Assembly: GCA_015486555.1 (NCBI GenBank)
Contig: WFRL01000064.1
Location: 1 to 5,887 of the forward strand
Length of the DNA stretch: 5,887 nt
Source: Candidatus Microgenomates bacterium
Lineage (GTDB): Bacteria > Patescibacteriota > Microgenomatia > JAADGY01
Direction of reading: 5' to 3'
Below the pieces are notes generated by a model, which worked only from the letters and a program-made list of their open reading frames with translations, searched no databases and was not told where the DNA came from. A program made the position numbers and the translations under genes. How positions within the stretch are numbered: position 1 is the stretch's first letter; each line of letters begins with the position of its first letter. Shown here one piece after another: positions 1 through 4,555 of this stretch.

Positions 1-79
1 AGGCGCATGGGGGTAAACCCAAGCTTGGATGCCGATGACGTTGCGCTTCGCTAGATTCTTCACATTCGTTCAGAATGAC
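1..79 (+). repeat. 111-bp hairpin element, copy 1 (left part cut off by window start)
   Basis: This is the 3' portion of the long imperfect palindrome that is complete at 1346-1456. Position 1 corresponds to 1378 of the full copy and the element ends at 79. It retains the apical part, including the 10-bp palindrome CCAAGCTTGG, and the whole right arm (GCTAGATTCTTC ... TCAGAATGAC); the left arm lies outside the window. Identity to copy 2 runs without a mismatch through position 105, beyond the palindrome itself. Confidence 0.93.
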
Positions 80-158
80 GCAGGAGATAAGGTTTTGATC
101 ATTGATAATTGGAGTTTACTTTGAAAATTGGTCATTGAAAATTGGTCATTTTACCTAG
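80..158 (+). repeat. Repeat-derived leader tail (ATTGATCA-type segment), copy 1
   Basis: Following the hairpin element, this stretch carries GATCATTGATAATTGG and two near-repeats of GAAAATTGGTCATT, then TTTTACCTAG. It matches 1457-1502 except for a 33-bp stretch (106-138) that is absent from the second copy and is bounded by the direct repeat TCATTGA (99-105 and 132-138). Slippage or recombination between those 7-mers explains the length difference. The related segments at 3804-3818 and 5638-5653 are on the opposite strand. Confidence 0.85.
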
Positions 159-212
159 CTCCTAGTTCCTAGCTCCAGACAAACTGAGTTCCAAGCTCCA
201 AGTTCCAAATTC
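155..212 (-). repeat. 7-bp tandem repeat block upstream of the TPR gene
   Basis: Read on the minus strand, the units follow the loose pattern GARCTNR. On the plus strand three units (CTAGCTC, CTAGTTC, CTAGCTC) occupy 155-175. After a 9-nt interruption, four more (TGAGTTC, CAAGCTC, CAAGTTC, CAAATTC) occupy 185-212. The same repeat type occurs in every spacer of the window. Confidence 0.8.
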
Positions 213-217
213 TAATA

Positions 218-223
218 TATAAT
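218..223 (+). promoter_or_regulatory. Candidate -10 box for the TPR gene
   Basis: A perfect TATAAT overlaps the upstream ATG at 222 and lies 7 nt before the second in-frame ATG at 231. If used, transcription would begin close to 230, so the mRNA would be leaderless and start at the 231 ATG. No recognisable -35 lies 16-18 bp upstream (around 194-201 is repeat sequence), and AT-rich DNA produces such hexamers by chance, so this is weaker than the other two promoter candidates. Confidence 0.35.
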
Positions 224-1331
224 GAATTTAATGGAAAAGAAAACTTTATTGATAACCGCTCTGATAGGGATTACAGTTCTGATTATTAGTGGACCAATTA
301 TTTGGTCAACTTACTTTCTAAAGGAAGATAAAATGCCATTCCTTATAGCTTCTCCCACTCCTTCATCTAATCAGAGAAATCATTATAAATCACTTCTTTC
401 CCAAGGTGAGAAACTTTATCATCAAGCCTTAAACCTTTACCAACAGGGAGGTAAGACTGAAAACATCCTTTTTCTTCTTAATCAGGCTATTGATAAGTAC
501 CATCAAGCTATCAGACTTCAGCCAAATGAGGCTCAAGCTTATTACCGCGTCGGCCAACTTTACGATTCGGTTAAGGAGTTCTATCCTCAAGCTGGAAATC
601 AGGCTGAGGTGGCCTACCATTTGGCTTACTTAAAGGAAAAGACAAACTCTGCTTACCTCAACAGTTTAGCCTATTTTCTCTGGAGGGAACATAAATTCTT
701 GGAGGCTAAAACTTATCTGGAAAACGGTTTGAAAAATAATCCTAATAATACCGACGCCGCTTTATTGCTGGCTAAAACCTATGCCCAACTAGGTGAAGTT
801 GATCAAGCTATTACTACCTTGATCTCGGCCAAGTCGGAAGTTACACCTTCTGATTCTTTGCTCCTGAGTGAGATTAATAAACAACTGACCCTCTTTCAAA
901 AACTCCAACAAGCGCGGCAGTTAGTAGCAGCTAAGACAAAAAAGAGCAAATTTTCTTCCCCATTACCTTCTTTAACACCTAGTTTTCCTCCTTCTGCAAG
1001 TAAGGAGGAAATGGACTTTTCTCACCTGCCTCTAAAAGAAGCAATGCGGCGAAATTCTTTTATTATTGCTGAACCTAAATTAGAAACTAAAACCATCCTT
1101 CACGAAGAGGAAAGTAATGCCCTAGTTGGTAAAGTAACCTTTCCTAAAGGTAAAGATAGGATAACCGTCTTGAACCAACAGGTTGCCCTTAACTCAAAAA
1201 TAATCACTGTTACCGAAGATAAAACAAACCAGACAATCTTTGTCCAGAGCAAAAAAAGAGGTTCTTTTACCTTAGCTAGTCCCACTCCCCTTGATAAGGA
1301 TATAGTTGTTAGTTATTGGATAGTTGAGTAA
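222..1331 (+). CDS. Membrane-anchored TPR protein with C-terminal beta domain
   Basis: This encodes 369 residues with a short basic N-terminus and one hydrophobic segment (about 8-30, LLITALIGITVLIISGPIIW), read as an uncleaved signal anchor with the rest outside the cell. Residues about 60-230 are helical with TPR-like pairs: AIDKYHQAIRLQPNEAQAYYRVGQLY, the AYFLWREHKFLEAKTYLENGL-NNPNN stretch, and AKTYAQLGEVDQAITTL. A Ser/Pro-rich linker (about 242-260) leads to a C-terminal region (about 300-369), VGKVTFPKGKDRITV to DIVVSYWIVE, predicted as a beta domain. I recall similar '...WWIV' tails on CPR surface proteins, but this is from memory. It probably acts as an extracytoplasmic scaffold; no catalytic motif is visible. 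No Shine-Dalgarno precedes either ATG; 231 (MEKKTLL) is an equally good start and fits the -10 at 218-223. The gene lies between direct copies of the hairpin element. The substrate or partner is unknown. Confidence 0.85.
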   Translation: MNLMEKKTLLITALIGITVLIISGPIIWSTYFLKEDKMPFLIASPTPSSNQRNHYKSLLSQGEKLYHQALNLYQQGGKTENILFLLNQAIDKYHQAIRLQPNEAQAYYRVGQLYDSVKEFYPQAGNQAEVAYHLAYLKEKTNSAYLNSLAYFLWREHKFLEAKTYLENGLKNNPNNTDAALLLAKTYAQLGEVDQAITTLISAKSEVTPSDSLLLSEINKQLTLFQKLQQARQLVAAKTKKSKFSSPLPSLTPSFPPSASKEEMDFSHLPLKEAMRRNSFIIAEPKLETKTILHEEESNALVGKVTFPKGKDRITVLNQQVALNSKIITVTEDKTNQTIFVQSKKRGSFTLASPTPLDKDIVVSYWIVE

Positions 1332-1345
1332 TTCCCCCTCCCCGG

Positions 1346-1456
1346 GTCATTCTGAGCCCCGCGAAGAATCTAGCCGAAGGCGCATGGGGGTAAACCCAAG
1401 CTTGGATGCCGATGACGTTGCGCTTCGCTAGATTCTTCACATTCGTTCAGAATGAC
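1346..1456 (+). repeat. 111-bp hairpin element, copy 2 (complete)
   Basis: The ends are an inverted repeat. GTCATTCTGA (1346-1355) pairs with TCAGAATGAC (1447-1456). After a mismatched 7/8-nt internal loop, GAAGAATCTAGC (1363-1374) pairs with GCTAGATTCTTC (1427-1438). The stem goes on with GAAG/CTTC and CGCA/TGCG, separated by single-base bulges at 1375 and 1380. The 34-nt apex (1385-1418) holds GGGTAAACCC and the palindrome CCAAGCTTGG. The result is a single long hairpin of roughly 30 pairs, with no coding capacity, resembling a REP- or MITE-like non-autonomous repeat. No target-site duplication is evident. It sits 14 bp after the TPR gene stop and 120 bp before the next gene. Confidence 0.93.
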
Positions 1457-1502
1457 GCAGGAGATAAGGTTTTGATCATTGAAAATTGGTCATTTTACCT
1501 AG
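1457..1502 (+). repeat. Repeat-derived leader tail (ATTGATCA-type segment), copy 2
   Basis: GCAGGAGATAAGGTTTT is followed by GATCATTGAAAATTGG (1474-1489) and CATTTTACCTAG. It is identical to 80-158 apart from lacking the 33-bp stretch present there. GATCATTGAAAATTGG has an exact reverse complement at 5638-5653, just after tsaD. Confidence 0.85.
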
Positions 1503-1526
1503 TTCCAAGCTCCAAGCTCCGAGTTC
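1499..1526 (-). repeat. 7-bp tandem repeat block upstream of the O-antigen-ligase-like gene
   Basis: Four in-phase units are read on the plus strand as CTAGTTC, CAAGCTC, CAAGCTC and CGAGTTC. They are the same repeat type as at 185-212, 3722-3791, 5607-5627 and 5744-5771. Confidence 0.8.
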
Positions 1527-1538
1527 TGATTACTAAAC

Positions 1539-1568
1539 TTGACAAACCAGGTGCACAGGTTTTATTCT
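1539..1568 (+). promoter_or_regulatory. Promoter of the O-antigen-ligase-like gene
   Basis: A consensus -35, TTGACA (1539-1544), is followed after an 18-bp spacer by TATTCT (1563-1568, 4 of 6 matches to TATAAT). The expected transcription start is about 1575-1577, on or next to the ATG at 1577. No purine-rich Shine-Dalgarno sequence lies within 15 nt of the ATG. This supports a leaderless transcript and an own promoter for this gene, independent of the upstream TPR gene. Confidence 0.6.
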
Positions 1569-1576
1569 AAGATATT

Positions 1577-3682
1577 ATGGATGGCAGAGAGATAACCAAA
1601 AAGAACTTCCTTTTATTTGTTTTACCTTTAATTCTCTTTTTCTTTTTTTACCCCCTGATTTTTATCCCTGGTTTAGTTGATGGTTATTTCCTTCCTAAAT
1701 TACTTTGGCTTTTTCTAGAAGCTCTTTCTGTTCTAGGTTTGTGGCTATGGGTTAATAGCCAGGAGAGATCCTTTCGCCTAAGTCTTAACCCCTTTTTAGG
1801 CATCTATTTCCTCTGGTTAGTTGTAGTTGGTTTATCAACATTTTTAGCTAGCCCCAATTACCATACCTCCCTTTTGTTTGGTCTTACTCCTTGGTTTTTA
1901 GTCTTTGTTCTTTTCGTAGCCTTTACCTCTCTTTATAGGCGAGAAGTAATCAAGTGGGGGTTAATTAGTCTTATTGCCTCAGCCTCATTGTTGGCTCTAA
2001 TTGCTATTTATCAGTACTTTGGGGTTATCTCGATGGTTATCCATTGGGCTCCACTTAGCTCTAAATTATGGACACCAATTGGCAGTCCTCTGGATTTAAC
2101 AATTTATTTGGCGATCGGTTTTGTGGTTAGCTTTTTCTTAGCAGGAGCGGAGAAACGGCAGTTGGTGAAAGTTTTGTACCTACTGACCGCTGGCTTGACC
2201 TTGGTTAGTTTTGTCTTGACTCTAAATCTTTTTATTAGTAACCCCAAATACAAGCTTAACCTCTTACCCTGGAAGACGGGGTGGAGTATTGCCCTAGAGA
2301 CGGTAAAGAATAAACCTCTTCTGGGGGTGGGGCCGCAGATGTTTATAGTAGCCTTTGAACGCTACCGTGATGTGGGTTATAACTTAACTCCCCTTTGGAA
2401 TCAGCAATTCACTGTTTCTCGTAATACTCCCCTCCAACTAGTGACAGAAACTGGTTTCCTTGGACTTTTCTTCTGGCTCTGGTTTTGGTTGGTGGTCCTT
2501 AAACTTCTCCGTCGTTCTTGGCCTTTAACAACTACCTCCGCTGAAGGACGGGTACTAAGTGTCAGTTTGGCCTTACTTTTTGTTTATCAATTGTTTTTTG
2601 TTGCCTCCACTTTTGTTTGGTTGTTGACTGTTGTTTTTTTAGCCCTTTATCTTGTTTGGTTAGGGGAGGATGAAAAAGCCTCCGGTTTTAAGAAATTAGT
2701 CATCTCGCTTGAAGCCGCAAGTAGTGAAGCGACGGGAGCTAACCAAATTCGAACCTATAAATCAGGGGGGGTTGTTAATCTAATTGTTTTGCTTTTATTT
2801 TTAAGTGGTATTGGCTACTCCGGTTGGTATGCCGTTCGCTACGCTCGGGCTGAATATGAGTATCGGCAAGCTCTCCAGGCAGGTCAGCAAAAGAAAGTGC
2901 AGGATTTAGTTACCCACTTGACTCGAGCGATAAATAGTTACCCCTGGATGGGGCGCTACCATCTTCAGCTGGCCCAGCTACATCTTAATATTATCCAGAA
3001 TATTCTCAGTAAGAAGCCTAAGGATATCACTGATAATGATAGAAAGCAATTGCAAACTTCAGTCCAGGTAGCCTTAAATAGGGTAAAAGTAGTTGCTGCC
3101 CAGGTTAACCCTCAGGATGCAAATAATTGGGTTAGTTTGGCTAGTGTTTATCGGCGGATTGTAGGAGTAGCTAAGGGAGCTGGACAGTGGGAGCTAGCTA
3201 GTTATCGTCAGGCAGTTGCTTTAGATCCAGTTAATCCTATTTTGAGGACAACCTTAGCTGGATTGTTATATAGCCTTAATGATCTGGATGGAGCTATTGA
3301 ACAAGCTAAGCTAGCTATCCAATCCAAGCCGGATTATGCTAATGCTTGGTACAACCTAGGCTTTGCTTATCAGAAAAAGAAAGAGTATCAAAGAGCTTTG
3401 ACAGCTATGAATAATGTTTTAGCCTACTTGCCAGCTAATGCTCCGGATAGGGATAAGGTGGAGAAAATAGTTAAAGATTTGAAGAAAAAGGTTAAAGAAG
3501 AAACCAAAAAGGCAGCAGCCCAACAAAAAGCTAAACAGCTAACTCCCAAAGGGACTCCTACTCCTACCCCGACACCATCTCCAACACCTACTCCAATCCT
3601 CAAGGGGCCGCAACCCCTTCCCACTCCGACAATTTCTCCAGTAGCTATCCCCAGTGGAACCCTTAAACCACCGGTGAAGTAA
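1577..3682 (+). CDS. O-antigen ligase / Wzy-like polytopic membrane protein with C-terminal TPRs and Thr-Pro tail
   Basis: This encodes 701 residues. About 10-12 hydrophobic segments fill residues 11-362 and one more lies at 399-420. The O-antigen ligase (Wzy_C, WaaL-like) signature is visible in the late external loop: W-x-x-AxETVKNKPLLGVGPQMF (about 235-256), then RNTPLQLVTETGFLGLFFWLW (282-302). Such enzymes transfer or polymerise lipid-linked glycans on the outer face of the membrane. The family usually has His-Asn where this protein has Arg282-Asn283, so the mechanism may differ or the enzyme may be a divergent subtype. After the last membrane helix, residues about 425-620 hold TPR-like repeats (AIEQAKLAIQSKPDYANAWYNLGFAYQ is the clearest). 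A charged helix (about 625-652) and a Thr-Pro repeat tail (657-690) follow; the tail could be a flexible or glycosylated extension. The glycan acceptor is unknown, with S-layer or pilin glycoprotein as possibilities. No frameshift or truncation is seen. The start is supported by promoter spacing. Confidence 0.82.
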   Translation: MDGREITKKNFLLFVLPLILFFFFYPLIFIPGLVDGYFLPKLLWLFLEALSVLGLWLWVNSQERSFRLSLNPFLGIYFLWLVVVGLSTFLASPNYHTSLLFGLTPWFLVFVLFVAFTSLYRREVIKWGLISLIASASLLALIAIYQYFGVISMVIHWAPLSSKLWTPIGSPLDLTIYLAIGFVVSFFLAGAEKRQLVKVLYLLTAGLTLVSFVLTLNLFISNPKYKLNLLPWKTGWSIALETVKNKPLLGVGPQMFIVAFERYRDVGYNLTPLWNQQFTVSRNTPLQLVTETGFLGLFFWLWFWLVVLKLLRRSWPLTTTSAEGRVLSVSLALLFVYQLFFVASTFVWLLTVVFLALYLVWLGEDEKASGFKKLVISLEAASSEATGANQIRTYKSGGVVNLIVLLLFLSGIGYSGWYAVRYARAEYEYRQALQAGQQKKVQDLVTHLTRAINSYPWMGRYHLQLAQLHLNIIQNILSKKPKDITDNDRKQLQTSVQVALNRVKVVAAQVNPQDANNWVSLASVYRRIVGVAKGAGQWELASYRQAVALDPVNPILRTTLAGLLYSLNDLDGAIEQAKLAIQSKPDYANAWYNLGFAYQKKKEYQRALTAMNNVLAYLPANAPDRDKVEKIVKDLKKKVKEETKKAAAQQKAKQLTPKGTPTPTPTPSPTPTPILKGPQPLPTPTISPVAIPSGTLKPPVK

Positions 3683-3686
3683 TTCG

Positions 3687-3791
3687 GAGCTAGGAACAGA
3701 ATCACACTCCGGGAGTGTGATGATCTCAGAACTTGGAACTTGGAGCTTAGAACTCAGAGTTCGGAACTAAGAACTAGGAGCTAGGAACTAG
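3687..3791 (+). repeat. Main 7-bp tandem array interrupted in phase by a hairpin
   Basis: Units of the form GANCTNN repeat every 7 bp. Two (GAGCTAG, GAACAGA) fill 3687-3700, a 21-bp hairpin follows, and ten units fill 3722-3791 (GATCTCA, GAACTTG twice, GAGCTTA, GAACTCA, GAGTTCG, GAACTAA, GAACTAG, GAGCTAG, GAACTAG). The hairpin length is three periods, so the register is unchanged across it. The array starts 4 nt after the stop codon. Its reverse complement matches the block and the preceding TTTTACCTAG at 149-212. Confidence 0.85.
3701..3721. terminator. Perfect hairpin after the O-antigen-ligase-like gene, possible terminator
   Basis: ATCACACTC (3701-3709) pairs with GAGTGTGAT (3713-3721) around a CGG loop, giving a 9-bp perfect stem 18 nt after the stop codon. 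There is no T-tract on either side, so it is not a standard intrinsic terminator. It may stabilise the 3' end, give weak termination, or simply be another palindromic repeat. Confidence 0.4.
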
Positions 3792-3793
3792 GT

Positions 3794-3827
3794 AAAAAAT
3801 AATCAATTATCAATGATCAATTTTCAA
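3794..3827 (-). repeat. ATTGATCA-type segment in minus orientation
   Basis: AATCAATTATCAATGATCAA and the following TTTTCAAA are the reverse complement of the leader segment seen before the first two genes: 3804-3818 is an exact reverse complement of 97-111 (GATCATTGATAATTG). Together with the adjoining 7-bp array it is an inverted copy of the composite repeat, lacking the 111-bp hairpin element. A further degenerate copy (AATGATCAATGTTCAAAA) lies at about 3877-3893. Confidence 0.75.
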
Positions 3828-3828
3828 A

Positions 3829-3863
3829 CCCCGAAAGAAATTGCTGAAGCAATTTCAACGGGG
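3829..3863. repeat. 35-bp hairpin in the spacer before the PIN gene
   Basis: CCCCG (3829-3833) pairs with CGGGG (3859-3863). Inside it, after a small AAA/AA internal loop, GAAATTGC (3837-3844) pairs with GCAATTTC (3849-3856) around a TGAA loop. There is no T-run after it. It is unrelated in sequence to the hairpins at 3701-3721 and 3930-3953. Confidence 0.75.
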
Positions 3864-3929
3864 CAGGCAAACTCTAATGATCAATGTTCAAAACCTCCTC
3901 CTCAGGATGACTCGCCATTAAAAATTTCA

Positions 3930-3953
3930 AACCTGCCTGCCGGCAGGCAGGTT
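3930..3953. repeat. 24-bp perfect palindrome (CCTGCCTGCC core)
   Basis: AACCTGCCTGCC (3930-3941) is followed immediately by its exact reverse complement (3942-3953). It is much more GC-rich than its surroundings. The TGCC/GGCA steps are repeated, so it could fold as a hairpin with a small loop or act as a dyad binding site. I recall similar CCTGCC/GGCAGG palindromes as frequent spacers in draft CPR genomes, but cannot confirm it here. No T-tract follows on the plus strand. Confidence 0.8.
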
Positions 3954-3976
3954 AAAAATTAAAAATTAATGTGGGG

Positions 3977-3985
3977 TGTTATCAT
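3977..3985 (+). promoter_or_regulatory. Extended -10 promoter of the PIN-tsaD operon
   Basis: TGTTATCAT is a TGN-extended -10 element (TATCAT, 5 of 6 matches). No -35 is recognisable in the AT-rich stretch upstream, which is normal for extended -10 promoters. The expected start of transcription is about 3991-3993, exactly at the ATG at 3992, which again implies a leaderless mRNA. Confidence 0.55.
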
Positions 3986-3991
3986 ATAGTT

Positions 3992-4555
3992 ATGAAAGTG
4001 GTTCTGGATACTAGTTTTTTTACCAACCCTGATTCCTACAAATATTGGGGGCAAGGTGTAAGTGAGGCTATTGTTAATTTTGTTGACTTAGCTAATCAAC
4101 AAAAAGAAGATGCCTTTTACCTAACTCCCTCAGCTCTAGAGGAACTAAAGTCATTTTTCGATGATCAATCTCATCCAGTTCTTTCTCTCCTTGAGGCCAG
4201 TGTTTCAGTCCGCTCTCCTTTTATTGAGAAAATTACCATTCCAGCTAGTTTTTTTTATCAACTAGTTTTAGAAATCCGCCAGCGGTCCTACAAAGGCCTG
4301 CGTTTAGCCGAGGCCATTCTCCGCCAGCAGCCAGAAGATATTGACTCAGCCATCCGCCGCCTGCGAAAACAATACCGCACCGCCTTAAGAGGTGGTTTTT
4401 TGGACAGCCAGACTGACCTGGACCTTCTCTTTTTGGCTTACCAGCTCCCAGCAAGTTTGGTGACTGCTGATGAGGGGCTGAAGAGTTGGGCTAAGAAGTT
4501 TGGAATTCCTCAGTTGTCCTCGGCAGGTTTGAAGAAGCGTTTGGAAAAGAAATGA
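3992..4555 (+). CDS. PIN-domain ribonuclease, RNA ligase partner-like
   Basis: From the ATG at 3992 the product has 187 residues. It opens with MKVVLDTSFFTNPDSY and ends with ASLVTADEGLKSWAKKFGIP, the first and last strands of a PIN fold. The acidic residues expected to bind the metal are visible: D6 in LDTS, E50/E51 in SALEEL, D142/D144 in DSQTDLDLL and D160/E161 in TADEG. The middle part (RSYKGLRLAEAI ... IRRLRKQYRTALRGGFLDS) fits the 'RNA ligase partner' (MJ_0950-like, UPF0278) branch as I remember it. Members are predicted endoribonucleases, often found with an RNA ligase; none is in this window. A GTG at 3971 would add seven residues (MGCYHIV), but it lies upstream of the predicted transcription start, and the family starts directly at the first strand. 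The stop overlaps the tsaD start (ATGA, 4552-4555), so the two are translationally coupled. The RNA target is unknown. Confidence 0.8.
   Translation: MKVVLDTSFFTNPDSYKYWGQGVSEAIVNFVDLANQQKEDAFYLTPSALEELKSFFDDQSHPVLSLLEASVSVRSPFIEKITIPASFFYQLVLEIRQRSYKGLRLAEAILRQQPEDIDSAIRRLRKQYRTALRGGFLDSQTDLDLLFLAYQLPASLVTADEGLKSWAKKFGIPQLSSAGLKKRLEKK

Noticed and set aside
1346..1456. CRISPR repeat or tRNA/ncRNA gene
   Set aside because: Copies are about 1.4 and 4.4 kb apart with genes between them, there are no regular spacers or cas genes, and the fold has no tRNA-like arms or anticodon.
2695..2760. Possible repeat insertion within the ligase gene (cgctt...aagcg near 2707-2732)
   Set aside because: The inverted match is only 5 bp, the reading frame is intact, and the segment encodes an ordinary hydrophilic loop between membrane helices.
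3540..3640. Coding microsatellite as phase-variation tract
   Set aside because: The Thr-Pro repeat is encoded by mixed codons (act, acc, aca with cct, ccc, cca, ccg), so it is not a uniform DNA repeat prone to slippage.
3424..3705. Minus-strand open frame rich in Gly-Val repeats
   Set aside because: It is the antisense shadow of the Thr-Pro tail of the ligase-like gene; it has no start context and runs into the 7-bp array.
3971..3991. GTG at 3971 as start of the PIN gene
   Set aside because: It adds MGCYHIV ahead of the first PIN strand, lies within the extended -10 promoter, and the ATG at 3992 matches the family N-terminus.
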